Below are positions 44,118 to 53,528 of a stretch of DNA of 64,000 bases, in pieces. Origin of the DNA: Chryseosolibacter sp044507775 (GTDB taxonomy: Bacteria > Bacteroidota > Bacteroidia > Cytophagales > Cyclobacteriaceae); the NCBI GenBank assembly GCA_044507775.1, contig JBIQIY010000007.1:1-64000 (forward strand), written 5' to 3'. A program made the position numbers and the translations under genes. The stretch's first letter is position 1. Each line of letters begins with the position of its first letter. The notes beneath the pieces are model-generated. The model did no database searches. It was not told where the DNA came from and saw only the letters and a program-made list of their open reading frames with translations.

Positions 44118-45491
44118 TCAGTAGGCAGTAAGTGACTGAAGCACCAGATAGGTGGCCGCGCCAGCGAGGTATCCGATGAGGGCGACAAGGCTGATTTTCT
44201 TTAGGTACCACATGAAGTCGATCTTTTCCATCCCCATCACTGCCACACCCGCAGCAGATCCGATAATCAGAATGCTTCCTCCGGTGCCTGCGCAATAGGC
44301 GAGGTACTCCCAGATCATGTGATCGGCCGGATAAACGTCCAGGCTATACATGCCCATGCTTGCAGCGACAAGTGGTACATTGTCGACGATCGCGGAAAGT
44401 AAACCGATGAGGGTAATGATAATCCGGTTGTCGCCGATCGCGGTCGCAAGATATGACGCAAAGTGATCGAGGATTTGCATCGATTCCAGCGCTGCCACGG
44501 CAAGGAGAATACCGAGAAAAAATAACACACTGGGAATGTCAATGCGTGATAGTGCTCCCGCTGCCGAGTAGCGCTTCTTCTCGCTTTCATCCAGTTCCGG
44601 GTGAATCAGTTCCGACATCACCCATAGGACACCAAGTCCGGCGAGCATACCCACGTACGGAGGCAGGTGTGTATAGGTCTTGAATACCGGCACAGAGATC
44701 AGGGCACCAATTCCCAATATCAACATGCGACGACTCCCGACTGCCTTATGGGCCTGTCCCCGAATTGTTGCAGTCTCGCCTAGAGTTCCCTTCAGCGTTA
44801 AATTCAGATAGAGAAGGGGCGCGAGCATGCAAACCAGGCTGGGGAGAATCAACGCCTTCATGATATTCAGTGTCGTAATCTGCCCGCCGATCCAAAGCAT
44901 TGTCGTCGTAACATCTCCGATCGGTGTCCAGGCACCTCCCGCATTTGCAGCGATGATGATCATACCTGCAAAGAACATCCGCATTTTCTTATCCGGTATC
45001 AGCTTTCGGATCAATGAGACCATCACGATTGACGTTGTCAGATTGTCGAGAATTGCAGACAGAAAGAACGTGATCCAGCACACCACCCACAACAGAACTT
45101 TTGGATTGCGCGTCCGAATTCGGTCGGTGATGATGCGGAAGCCCTGATGCGCATCGATCAGTTCGACAATCGTCATCGCCCCCATCAGAAAGAAAAGAAT
45201 CTCGGATATTTTGGCAAGATGATCCGACAACTCCCCAATGACAAATCCCCTGAACAACTCCTGCTGTGTTAAAGCGGAAACCTCTTCACCCAGATCAATC
45301 TGCAGTTTGGAGACATACTCTGCGAAATGCGCACTGGACAACACCCATTCCTCAGGAGAAGAAAGCGCCAGCAGCGTCCAGCAGATGACACCTGTCAAAA
45401 GAGCTGAGGCTGTTTTGTTTATCCGGATGGAATGCTCAAGGGCGATGGCGAGGTAGCCGACGACAAAAACAGCAACTATGATCAGTTCCAT
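44118..45491 (-). CDS. nhaD: Na+/H+ antiporter, NhaD family
   Basis: 457 residues, about twelve membrane helices, ion transporter superfamily. Characteristic stretches are ILDNLTTSIVMVSL, ANAGGAWTPIGDVTTTMLW, and the internal counterpart SAIVDNVPLVAASMGMY; these repeats contain the conserved Asp and Thr residues of NhaD. It exchanges sodium (or lithium) for protons and is consistent with alkaline or salt tolerance. It converges on the PhoX gene with a 40-bp gap. Confidence 0.93.
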   Translation of the reverse strand: MELIIVAVFVVGYLAIALEHSIRINKTASALLTGVICWTLLALSSPEEWVLSSAHFAEYVSKLQIDLGEEVSALTQQELFRGFVIGELSDHLAKISEILFFLMGAMTIVELIDAHQGFRIITDRIRTRNPKVLLWVVCWITFFLSAILDNLTTSIVMVSLIRKLIPDKKMRMFFAGMIIIAANAGGAWTPIGDVTTTMLWIGGQITTLNIMKALILPSLVCMLAPLLYLNLTLKGTLGETATIRGQAHKAVGSRRMLILGIGALISVPVFKTYTHLPPYVGMLAGLGVLWVMSELIHPELDESEKKRYSAAGALSRIDIPSVLFFLGILLAVAALESMQILDHFASYLATAIGDNRIIITLIGLLSAIVDNVPLVAASMGMYSLDVYPADHMIWEYLAYCAGTGGSILIIGSAAGVAVMGMEKIDFMWYLKKISLVALIGYLAGAATYLVLQSLTAY

Positions 45492-45627
45492 TAGGAGGTG
45501 AGAAGTTTTATTTCAAGGGGGCACGATGGTAATCTTACCCCAAATATTCTGAAATCGCGCGAATTTTTTGCAGCGACACGGCATTTTTTATCCACCGATA
45601 TTGTTGTCATCGAACAAGGCAGTATCC

Positions 45628-45855
45628 ATGAGTCAGGCATTTGTACGTGAAAGCGATGACCAATGGCTGGATGAAGTCGCTCCGACGGTTCAGGCATTGA
45701 CAAATTTTCTCACGCGGGAGAATGGAGGAATTCGCGTGTATGGGAAGAGCACGTACATGCATGAGGGACGCGAAGTACACGTCATGAGCAACGGTCTTTC
45801 CTATACGAAGGACGGTAACGGCAAGTGGTACGTGTTCGCTGTGCCCGACGTCTAG
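45628..45855 (+). CDS. Small hypothetical protein
   Basis: 75 residues from the ATG at 45628; an upstream ATG at 45568 would add 20 residues with no obvious support. Cytosolic, no motifs recognised. Its stop codon TAG shares bases with the stop of the convergent DUF2400 gene (CTAG at 45852-45855), so the two genes end in the same palindrome. Confidence 0.6.
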   Translation: MSQAFVRESDDQWLDEVAPTVQALTNFLTRENGGIRVYGKSTYMHEGREVHVMSNGLSYTKDGNGKWYVFAVPDV

Positions 45856-46634
45856 CGCCATCCCTCTATGCCCAGGCCAAACAGCGCGAAGTCATACCGC
45901 ACCGGATCTACCGGATCAAACGCCCGTAGTCGTTCCGTCAGCTCGAGCGCCGTAAGCCAGTCCGTCTGTCGGCGTTTGATGAGCTTCAGCTTGCGCGACA
46001 CGCGATCCACATGGAGGTCGCAGGGACAAACCAGTTGAGCTGGAGAAATCTTCGTCCACAGACCAAAGTCGACACCGCGGCCGTCATTGCGTACCATCCA
46101 CCGGAGATACATATTGATGCGCTTGCACGTCGATTTGCGAATCGGCGTGGGCAGGTGCTTTCGGGTTCTGTGAGGGTAGTCGTCCAGGCTGAAGAACAAC
46201 TGGTGAAAACGCACAAGTCCTTTCTCGATGGTCAGCTCTTCTTTCGGCACAGCAAACGCATCCTCCAGCGAATGATACTGGCGGTAAAGGAAGTTCAGCG
46301 CGGCGATGAAATACAGCGCATCAGTTCCGTTGAACGTTCGGTGACGAAAATCAACAAAAGGCTTCAGATCGCTTTCGCGATGATGTAATATAAAATTATG
46401 GGGATCATCATCCATCCACGCCATCAGTTCCCGGCATTTGCGGATGATGGTGGGACGCTGGCCCCAGGCGAGCACGGCGGCGAAGAAACCGGCGATCTCG
46501 ATATCTTGTTTTTTTGAGAAGAGGTGCGGGATACTGACGGGGTCATTGGCAATGAACGCGGGCCGGTTAAACAACTCCGCTTTCTCGTCGAGGAAACTCT
46601 TGAGATCTCCGATCTTTTTCAAAACCAGCCGCAT
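45852..46634 (-). CDS. TIGR02757 / DUF2400 family protein
   Basis: 260 residues matching the TIGR02757 family, which contains stretches such as KQDIEIAGFFAAVLAWGQR, NFLYRQY, HLPTPIRKSTCKRINMYLRWMVR and LVCPCDLHVDRVSRKL. The fold resembles HhH-type DNA glycosylases, but no activity is established. It follows the cupin gene by 44 bp on the same strand. Confidence 0.9.
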   Translation of the reverse strand: MRLVLKKIGDLKSFLDEKAELFNRPAFIANDPVSIPHLFSKKQDIEIAGFFAAVLAWGQRPTIIRKCRELMAWMDDDPHNFILHHRESDLKPFVDFRHRTFNGTDALYFIAALNFLYRQYHSLEDAFAVPKEELTIEKGLVRFHQLFFSLDDYPHRTRKHLPTPIRKSTCKRINMYLRWMVRNDGRGVDFGLWTKISPAQLVCPCDLHVDRVSRKLKLIKRRQTDWLTALELTERLRAFDPVDPVRYDFALFGLGIEGWR

Positions 46635-46678
46635 CAGTATGTCGGGAAAAGTCCTGCGGGCACCGAGCGCGGAATCAC

Positions 46679-47197
46679 CTATCTTCCGAAATCGTCCTGC
46701 ACTCTCACAATGTCATCTTCGTCAGACGGATTGGCGGGGTCGGTATGTTGCCATATTTCGGCGATCATGCCCCAGCCATCGAGACCTACCAGGCGGTGGC
46801 GCTGACCCTTGTCGAGCCGGATGATTTCGCCCACATGAAGTCTCTTGAGCACGCCCTGCTGATCGGTATGGCTTGTCACAACGCCTGCGGTACCCGCAGC
46901 CAGTTTCCAGATCTCTGAACGACGGTGGTGGTACTGCCAGGACAGTCGTTTGTTGCTTTCAACCATCAGTATTTTTGGGCTGAGCTTCCCCCCTTTAACC
47001 TTCAGCGAATCGATTGCGATACCGGGAAAGAACTCATCGCCGAATTTCGCTGCCTGCGCTTCGTCCAGCACAAAAAATCCTCCCCACGGGCGGGCAAAGT
47101 CCTTGGCTACCACTTTGTAGCCATGACCGTCAAGATAATTTTCAACTTCCTTGAATACGGTGGTTTTGTCACCTTTTAACAACAGTGCGTTGTCCAT
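46679..47197 (-). CDS. Cupin protein, mannose-6-phosphate isomerase type II-like
   Basis: 172 residues. The ARPWGGF motif and the cupin signatures (WQYHHRRSEIWKLAAG, later GQRHRL and EIWQHTDP) match phosphomannose-isomerase-like cupins of the kind fused to mannose-1-phosphate guanylyltransferase. Metal ligands would be the two His, one Glu and the later His. The sugar substrate is uncertain. Confidence 0.85.
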   Translation of the reverse strand: MDNALLLKGDKTTVFKEVENYLDGHGYKVVAKDFARPWGGFFVLDEAQAAKFGDEFFPGIAIDSLKVKGGKLSPKILMVESNKRLSWQYHHRRSEIWKLAAGTAGVVTSHTDQQGVLKRLHVGEIIRLDKGQRHRLVGLDGWGMIAEIWQHTDPANPSDEDDIVRVQDDFGR

Positions 47198-47223
47198 AAT
47201 TTTTTAAAATAAAGATTAGTTCA

Positions 47224-48213
47224 TTAATCAACACTATACCGGATGCCACAGGTTGCCCGGATGCGGTCGAGCGTTTCCATCAGCATCAGGGTATCGTCGT
47301 GTGTCATGACGGGGCTTTCGACAAGGCCTTTCCGGAGGCACTCATTTACATGACGGATTTCAAACTGGTAGCCGAATCCCGGCTCGGTATGCACTTCGAT
47401 GATCTCCGGTTCCTGCTTTCCCATGACCAATTCTACAGTAGCCTGGGCGTTGTGAAACCGGTTCCGCATCACGACTCTCCCTTCGGTCCCTGCGATCATC
47501 GCCTCGACCGGAGTGTCAGCGGCAAATGTGGAAGAAAGAACCGCCAGGGCCCCATCGCTAAACTTCAAAGTCATCACACATTGCTCATCCACTCCGGATT
47601 CAAAGGGAGAAATGAGCGCGTGGACCTCGGTTGGTCTGCCGAGGACGGACTGCGCCAAAAAAACGGGGTAGATGCCAATGTCGAGCAGGGAGCCGCCTCC
47701 CAGCATAGGATCATACAATCTCTGTGCCTTCGGTTCCGGGGCCTTGAAGCCGAAATCCGCCTGGATGAGCTTCACTTTCCCCAATCTGCCAGACCGGAAA
47801 ATGTCGATCACCGCCTGGTATTGGGGAATGAATTTGGTCCAAAATGCTTCCATGACGAAGACTTTCTTGTTTCGGGCCAATTCCACCATTTCGCGCGCCT
47901 GCCGAAGGTTCAGCGCAAATGCCTTTTCGCACAGCACGGATTTGTTGTGGTTCACACAGAGCAATACATGTTCGTAGTGCAGACCGTGAGGGGTTGCCAC
48001 GTAAATGGCGTCCACATCAGCACAAGTAACAAGGCCCTCGTATGAATCAAACGCCAAAGGCGCCTGATGCTCCCGGGCGAATGACTCCAGCTTCGCAGCG
48101 CTTCGCGAGGCAACCGCTTTCAACTCCGCATCCTGCACGAATTTCAGGTCACTGGCAAACTTGTTAGCGATTTTTCCACATCCCAGGATTCCCCACCTGA
48201 TCTTGTCTGACAT
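47224..48213 (-). CDS. Gfo/Idh/MocA family oxidoreductase
   Basis: 329 residues. N-terminal Rossmann fold (WGILGCGKIANKF), the conserved CEKAF motif with catalytic Lys, and the C-terminal alpha/beta domain. The MEAFWTKFIP stretch is typical of the dihydrodiol-dehydrogenase-like branch. It oxidises a sugar or cyclic diol with NAD(P). It is divergent from trmN6 and 26 bp upstream of the cupin gene. Confidence 0.92.
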   Translation of the reverse strand: MSDKIRWGILGCGKIANKFASDLKFVQDAELKAVASRSAAKLESFAREHQAPLAFDSYEGLVTCADVDAIYVATPHGLHYEHVLLCVNHNKSVLCEKAFALNLRQAREMVELARNKKVFVMEAFWTKFIPQYQAVIDIFRSGRLGKVKLIQADFGFKAPEPKAQRLYDPMLGGGSLLDIGIYPVFLAQSVLGRPTEVHALISPFESGVDEQCVMTLKFSDGALAVLSSTFAADTPVEAMIAGTEGRVVMRNRFHNAQATVELVMGKQEPEIIEVHTEPGFGYQFEIRHVNECLRKGLVESPVMTHDDTLMLMETLDRIRATCGIRYSVD

Positions 48214-48344
48214 TGAATAGATTTTACAATTTGATGCCCGAAAGGTCTTTGTAAGCTGCGGGCCAGCTAATCAACGGCAAATAAAATAAATATACGCGAA
48301 GTCATTCGCGCAATTGAAAGTTAAACAGCATTATTTTTACTCCG

Positions 48345-49058
48345 ATGGCATCAGAACCATTTCGCTTCAAACGTTTTCAGGTGCAGGATAAGGGCGCCAC
48401 GCATAAGGTAGGCACCGATGGCGTTCTGCTCGGCAGTTGGGTGAGCATCCTGGGCGCCGATCGCCTGCTGCTGGATATCGGAACCGGCTCGGGCGTGATT
48501 GCACTGATGCTCGCCCAGCGAACCCGCAATGAAGCACACGTGGATGCAATTGATATAGAGCTCAGCGATGTCTTGCAAGCCCGCATGAACGCCACACAAT
48601 CTCCCTGGTCGCACAAGGTGACCGTCCATCACACCCCGCTTCAGAATTTTTCTACCGGACTCCGGTACGATGTCATCGTCAGCAACCCTCCTTTCTTCAA
48701 CAAGAGCCTGCAGGCTCCTGAGAAAAGGCGCAGCCAGGCGCGCCATACGCTCAGTCTTTCATTCGAGGATCTGATAACCGCAGGTATGCGCCTGCTGCAA
48801 CCACAGGGCAGGATGGCCATTATTCTCCCGCACAGGGAAGGTGAAGATTTCTTAAGCATGGCATCCGATGCGGGCTTTTTCCCCGTGCGCATCACCGCCT
48901 TCCGGTCGCGACAACACAAGCCAATCGAACGCCTCCTGCTCGAATTTTCACAACAACCAGGACCAATAGCCCGGAGCGAACTCACCCTGCATTCGGACGG
49001 TGCAGAGTGGAGCCCCGAATACCGGGCTTTGACCCGCGATTTCTATCTCAGAACATAA
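48345..49058 (+). CDS. trmN6: tRNA1(Val) (adenine-N6)-methyltransferase
   Basis: 237 residues. Class I methyltransferase with the SAM motif LLDIGTGSGVIALMLAQR, IDIELSD, and the amino-methyltransferase catalytic motif SNPPFF. The N-terminus (FRFKRFQVQDKGATHKVGTDGVLLG) is diagnostic of YfiC/TrmN6, which modifies A37 of tRNA1(Val). The length fits the family. Confidence 0.93.
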   Translation: MASEPFRFKRFQVQDKGATHKVGTDGVLLGSWVSILGADRLLLDIGTGSGVIALMLAQRTRNEAHVDAIDIELSDVLQARMNATQSPWSHKVTVHHTPLQNFSTGLRYDVIVSNPPFFNKSLQAPEKRRSQARHTLSLSFEDLITAGMRLLQPQGRMAIILPHREGEDFLSMASDAGFFPVRITAFRSRQHKPIERLLLEFSQQPGPIARSELTLHSDGAEWSPEYRALTRDFYLRT

Positions 49059-49205
49059 GGCAACAATCCTCTTTAAGAGCTTAGGCTGGAAACTAATAGG
49101 CTGATAAGCAGGTCGGAACGAAAAAATTGCATGTTTAAACACATATTTTTTTATATTGGTGCTATACTTGTGGTACACCAAGAACAAACTCAAACAACTC
49201 ATTTC

Positions 49206-49796
49206 ATGAACCTAAGAAAAATTAACACACTACTGACTGCGCTCCTGTTCACAGCGGGCGGCGCCTTGGCGCAGACCACCTGGTCCATCGACAAAGCGCA
49301 TTCAAAGATTGGCTTCAGCATTCCTCACATGGCTATCTCCGAGGTTGAGGGCAACTTCCGCGACTTTGAAGCTTCCGTCGTCAGCAAATCGGCAGATTTT
49401 CACGGCGCAGAAGTGACCTTCACTGCAAAGACAGCTTCCATTGACACAGACAACGAAAGAAGGGATAATCACTTGAAGTCCGCCGATTTTTTCGATGCGG
49501 AGAAGCACCCCGAACTTACCTTCAAGGGAAACCTTGTAAAAGAAGGCGGCAAGTACAAGCTGAAGGGCAACCTGACTATGCACGGCGTGACCAAGCCCGT
49601 TGAATTTGACGTTACTTATGGTGGCACGATGAACACGGGTCGTGGCGAAAAGGCAGGGTTCAAGATCGCGGGTACTATTAATCGCCAGGATTATGGACTA
49701 ACCTGGGCGAACAAGACACCCACAGGTGAACTGGTAGTCGGCGACGAAGTAACCATCATCGGCAAAATCGAGATTGATAAGAAAGCAGCTGGATAG
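49206..49796 (+). CDS. YceI family periplasmic lipid-binding protein
   Basis: 196 residues from the ATG at 49206, which opens a signal peptide ending at LAQT; the longer frame from 49131 would bury that signal. The lipocalin-like YceI domain is clear (WSIDKAHSKIGFSIPHM, NHLKSADFFDAEKHPELTF, LTMHGVTKPVEF). Members bind polyisoprenoids. A good terminator follows, then a MarR regulator gene, a pairing often seen in Bacteroidota. Confidence 0.92.
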   Translation: MNLRKINTLLTALLFTAGGALAQTTWSIDKAHSKIGFSIPHMAISEVEGNFRDFEASVVSKSADFHGAEVTFTAKTASIDTDNERRDNHLKSADFFDAEKHPELTFKGNLVKEGGKYKLKGNLTMHGVTKPVEFDVTYGGTMNTGRGEKAGFKIAGTINRQDYGLTWANKTPTGELVVGDEVTIIGKIEIDKKAAG

Positions 49797-49810
49797 TCTG
49801 CGGAAAATCT

Positions 49811-49841
49811 AAAGCCCTGGAAAATCTCCAGGGCTTTTTTT
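49811..49841 (+). terminator. Intrinsic terminator after the YceI gene
   Basis: AAAGCCCTGGA, a 5-base loop AAATC, then TCCAGGGCTTT running into a T tract to 49841. The stem is perfect over 11 bp. It separates the YceI gene from the downstream MarR gene. Confidence 0.93.
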
Positions 49842-49870
49842 AGATTTCTTCAGGCAGCCTCAAGACCTGT

Positions 49871-50317
49871 ATGAAAAGAATCGAAGACGAGATCAGGCAG
49901 CAAAAATTCAAAAGCATTCGTCAGAAGGCAATGCTGAATCTCATCTATACATCGAACTGGCTACAGGGAAAACAACAGAAATTCTTCAAGACCTTCAAGG
50001 TCACCGGACACCAGTACAACATTCTTCGTATCCTCAAAGGGCAGTTTCCGAACAGTATTTCCGGCACGGAGATCAAGAGCCGGATGCTGGACCGAAATTC
50101 AGACATATCGCGGCTGCTCAACCGGCTTGCATCCAAAAACCTTATTACCAAGAAAATTTGTCCAAAAGACAAAAGGGCTTCCGACGTACTGATTACCGAT
50201 GCGGGCCTTGCGTTGTTGAACGAGATGAGTAAAACTCAAACTCTGGATGACATCCCCGGCCTGTCCGATCAGGAAGCCAATCAGTTGAATGAACTTCTTG
50301 ACAAAGCGCGCCAGTAA
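49871..50317 (+). CDS. MarR-family transcriptional regulator
   Basis: 148 residues with the winged-helix MarR pattern: HQYNILRILKGQ, a recognition-helix region (NSDISRLLNRLASKNLI) and the wing (CPKDKRASDVLITDAG). It is probably a repressor; by position its likely target includes the YceI gene, but no operator is evident. The gene ends 4 bp from the convergent peptidase gene. Confidence 0.92.
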   Translation: MKRIEDEIRQQKFKSIRQKAMLNLIYTSNWLQGKQQKFFKTFKVTGHQYNILRILKGQFPNSISGTEIKSRMLDRNSDISRLLNRLASKNLITKKICPKDKRASDVLITDAGLALLNEMSKTQTLDDIPGLSDQEANQLNELLDKARQ

Positions 50318-50320
50318 GGT

Positions 50321-52036
50321 CTACTTTAACTCGGCTCTCACGAAAGCCATGAGTTCCCGGATGTACTGCCGTCCGAAATCAAACTTCACATTCGCCGCGG
50401 CATAGATCTCGGGAATCGTGCGCAGGTATCCAAGCTTCAAAGCGTCCTGGTATCCCTTGAGTCCCCTCTTCGGATCGTTCCGGAAATTTCTCCAGACTGC
50501 TATTGCGCCGAGTTGTGCCATACCATATTCGATATAGTAGAATGGAACCTCGTAAAGATGAAGCTGTTTCTGCCACAGATAATCTCTTGCATCCTGAAGG
50601 CCATTCCAATCCGTCACGGTGTCGGCAAACTGGCCGAATATCTTATTCCACTCACGCTTGCGATCCTCTACCGAGTGTTCGGAATTTTCATAGATCCAAT
50701 GCTGGAATTTATCGATCGTCGCGACCCAGGGAAGGGTTTCAATAATGTCTTCGAGATGTTCCCGCCTGGCGCGATTCAGCTCGGATTCATCCGTAAAGAA
50801 GATGTTCCAATGATCCATTGAAATCAACTCCATCGACATAGAGGCGAGCTCAGCTACTTCCGAGGGTGTGGATTTGAAGTCGTTGAGCGCAAGGTCGCGC
50901 GTCAGGAAATTATGAATGGCATGTCCTCCTTCGTGCATGATCGTCACCATATCGCGCAGTGTCGACGTTGCATTCATGAAGATAAAGGGAACACCGACTT
51001 CCGCCAGCGGGTAGTTGTATCCTCCGGGTGCCTTGCCGATGCGCGACTCAAGATCGAGGTGACCCATGGTCTGCATAATAGAAAGGCACTGGCCGAGATA
51101 GGTATCCAGGTTCTTGAAAACCCTGATTGTTTTTTCCGTTAATTCCTTTCCGTTGGTGAACGGTTTCAATGCCTCTCGCCCTTCCGGATCCACAGCTTTG
51201 TCCCATGGCCGCAGCGATTCAACGCCAAGGCTATGCTTCCGCTCCCGCGCGAACTCATTCAACAGAGGAACCACTTCGTGTTCGATCGCATCGTGGAAGT
51301 CAAAGCAGTCTTGCGGTGTATAATCAAACCGCCCCAGGGCTTTGAACATGTAATCGCGGAAATTCCGGAAGCCGGCATTCACCGCCACCTGGTGCCGTAG
51401 CCGGATCAACTTTGTAAAAAGCGCATCCAGCTCGTCCTTGTCGCGAAGTCGGCGTTCATTGATTTTACGGTATACTTCCTCGCGCTTCGCCCGATCTGTC
51501 GACATCAGGTATACCGACGCCTGCTGAAGAGTGAGGTTCTTACCATCGACCTCGACGGTCATCGCTCCCGAGATCTGACCGTACTTTTGCGTCTCGATTG
51601 TGATCTCGGTAAAGAGCGGCACGTTCTCTTCGCGGAAAATTTCGATCTCCTTCTTCAGATTGCGTATCAGGATATTGTATCCCTCCTCCTCTGACAGCTG
51701 ATCGAGAAACTCGCATTCCGCAGCTTTGCGGTTCAGCTGATCTGAAACCGGCGCGATCTGAGGCTGAATATTCTGAACAAAGTCCTGGTAGCTTTTCAGG
51801 TACTCCTGATTTTCGGTGTAACAAGTCATCCGGATATACCGCCATGCCATGTCTTCCGAGATAATTGATTCCAGCTCGCTGCGATCGGAAAACCATTTCT
51901 TCAAAGCGCTCATGGAGTCGAGCGGTCGGGCCAACAGATCCTCGAAGTACGGCTTCAATGTTTCCCAGCCCGACACAACAAAATCTTCGGGTAAAAACTT
52001 TCTCGTGGGTCGTTTCAGTGGCTCAACAGCTTCCAT
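50321..52036 (-). CDS. M3-family oligoendopeptidase
   Basis: 571 residues from the ATG at 52036; an in-frame ATG at 52096 would add 20 residues upstream and is less likely. The zinc site HEGGH lies at residues 368-372, with the third ligand Glu about 25 residues later (SMELIS). The protein is a cytoplasmic metallopeptidase of the PepF/thimet group that cleaves short peptides. Confidence 0.93.
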   Translation of the reverse strand: MEAVEPLKRPTRKFLPEDFVVSGWETLKPYFEDLLARPLDSMSALKKWFSDRSELESIISEDMAWRYIRMTCYTENQEYLKSYQDFVQNIQPQIAPVSDQLNRKAAECEFLDQLSEEEGYNILIRNLKKEIEIFREENVPLFTEITIETQKYGQISGAMTVEVDGKNLTLQQASVYLMSTDRAKREEVYRKINERRLRDKDELDALFTKLIRLRHQVAVNAGFRNFRDYMFKALGRFDYTPQDCFDFHDAIEHEVVPLLNEFARERKHSLGVESLRPWDKAVDPEGREALKPFTNGKELTEKTIRVFKNLDTYLGQCLSIMQTMGHLDLESRIGKAPGGYNYPLAEVGVPFIFMNATSTLRDMVTIMHEGGHAIHNFLTRDLALNDFKSTPSEVAELASMSMELISMDHWNIFFTDESELNRARREHLEDIIETLPWVATIDKFQHWIYENSEHSVEDRKREWNKIFGQFADTVTDWNGLQDARDYLWQKQLHLYEVPFYYIEYGMAQLGAIAVWRNFRNDPKRGLKGYQDALKLGYLRTIPEIYAAANVKFDFGRQYIRELMAFVRAELK

Positions 52037-52191
52037 TACATCGTATTTTGAGTGAGGGCGCAAAGTACCAAAAAGGGCACCCATTGCGCAACCCATACTC
52101 CCATTTTGCCTGCCCGACGTTCAGCACCAGCCGTACCGCGCGGGATAAGCAATTATTTACTATCTTAACCGGCTATCAAACACCACTCGAG

Positions 52192-53184
52192 ATGAAGAAT
52201 TACCTGATGGCCATCGCCATAGCATGGTCGCTGCTTGCGTGCAAATCCACCCATGAAGACCGCACGATTGGCTCTGTCGAGCGCATGGATCCCGCCCTCG
52301 ATCAAATCATAGAATCTTCCGCCACGCCGGAAATTCTTTCCGACGGTTATGAATGGAGTGAAGGTCCGTTGTGGGTTGAATCAGAAAAGATGTTGTTATT
52401 CTCCGATGTCCCGACCAACATTGTCTATAAGTGGACCGAACAAGATAGCATCGAAGTTTATCTTAAACCCTCGGGGTACACGGGCACGACCCCATCAACA
52501 AGCCCTGAGCAAGGTTCCAATGGACTCGCCCTGTCCCGGGATGGCAAACTGGTCCTGTGCCAGCATGGTGACAGGCGCCTGGCTTTTATGGAGGCACCGC
52601 TCAATGCACCCGGCTCCAGCTACTCCAGTGTGGCCGATCGCTTCGATGGTAAAAAGTTTAACAGCCCCAACGACGTAGTTGTAAGTAAAGGCGGTGATTA
52701 CTTTTTCACGGATCCACCGTACGGAATGCCAAGAGATCTGACGCAGGAAATACCCTTCCAGGGAGTTTACAAGGTCTCCAACGGAGAGGTTACCCTGCTG
52801 GTCGACTCGCTTACCCGCCCTAATGGCATTGCATTTATGCCTGGCGAAAAAACCGTTGTTATCGCTAATTCCGATCCCAAACGAGCGATGTGGTATGTGT
52901 ACGACCTGGATGACAGTGGCGCATTCACAAATGGCAGGATATTCAATGACGCGACCGCAGGCGCCGCGAAAGAACCCGGACTTCCGGACGGCCTGAAGAT
53001 CGACGGCAATGGAAACGTGTTCGCGACCGGTCCAGGCGGCATCTGGATATTTAATAAGGAAGGCAAACTGCTCGGGAAGATAAAAATGCCCGTTCCTACA
53101 TCAAACTGCGCTTTTGCTGATAACGAAAAGACTTTGTTCATCACCGCCGATAACTTCGTCGTTCGGCTGAAAATGCGTCAATAG
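52192..53184 (+). CDS. SMP-30/gluconolactonase-like lipoprotein
   Basis: 330 residues from the ATG at 52192, which starts a lipoprotein signal (lipobox LLAC, Cys19). The longer frame from 51865 overlaps the divergent peptidase gene antisense and is rejected. The beta-propeller has EGPLWVE, NGLALSRDGKLVLCQHG, FNSPNDVVVSKGG and DGLKIDGNGNVF, matching metal positions (Glu, Asn, Asp) of SMP-30 lactonases. Confidence 0.9.
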   Translation: MKNYLMAIAIAWSLLACKSTHEDRTIGSVERMDPALDQIIESSATPEILSDGYEWSEGPLWVESEKMLLFSDVPTNIVYKWTEQDSIEVYLKPSGYTGTTPSTSPEQGSNGLALSRDGKLVLCQHGDRRLAFMEAPLNAPGSSYSSVADRFDGKKFNSPNDVVVSKGGDYFFTDPPYGMPRDLTQEIPFQGVYKVSNGEVTLLVDSLTRPNGIAFMPGEKTVVIANSDPKRAMWYVYDLDDSGAFTNGRIFNDATAGAAKEPGLPDGLKIDGNGNVFATGPGGIWIFNKEGKLLGKIKMPVPTSNCAFADNEKTLFITADNFVVRLKMRQ

Positions 53185-53252
53185 CCGGATACTTTCAGAT
53201 GCGCTTTCAGTATGTTTGAACCTATAAACTTCGTGAACAAGAAAGCGCGCAC

Positions 53253-53528
53253 ATGACGGAAGATAACTGGAACCTGCTGGTGGAAGTCGTGGGGTGGATC
53301 GGGTCTCTGGCGATTCTTTCGGCTTATGCGTTGAACAGCTACCAGAAGATCCGCTCGGACTCACCACTTTTTCTCCTTTTGAATCTTGCCGGCGGCCTTC
53401 TTCTCATGGCATACACTTATTATAAGGATGCGTTCGCGAATACATTCCTGAACCTGGTTTGGGTGATCGTCGCAGTGATCGCGCTCGTAAAACTTTATCA
53501 CCGGCGGTCAGCGAAAAATCCATCGTGA
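53253..53528 (+). CDS. CBU_0592-like small membrane protein
   Basis: 91 residues with three membrane helices (VEVVGWIGSLAILSAYAL, LFLLLNLAGGLLLMAYT, FLNLVWVIVAVIALVKL), matching the CBU_0592 family of unknown function. Its stop codon overlaps the GTG start of the CDF gene in GTGA, a typical translational coupling. Confidence 0.85.
   Translation: MTEDNWNLLVEVVGWIGSLAILSAYALNSYQKIRSDSPLFLLLNLAGGLLLMAYTYYKDAFANTFLNLVWVIVAVIALVKLYHRRSAKNPS

Noticed and set aside
49127..49170. Possible promoter of the YceI gene (TATACTTG)
   Set aside because: A near match to TAnnTTTG, but no TTG lies at 19-21 bp upstream.
52061..52092. Possible promoter of the M3 peptidase gene (minus strand TTG-N22-TACTTTG)
   Set aside because: The -7 element is one base short of TAnnTTTG and the spacing is long, so the match is too weak to list.
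51865..52191. N-terminal extension of the SMP-30 gene
   Set aside because: It is antisense to the M3 peptidase start region, and the lipoprotein signal begins at the ATG at 52192.
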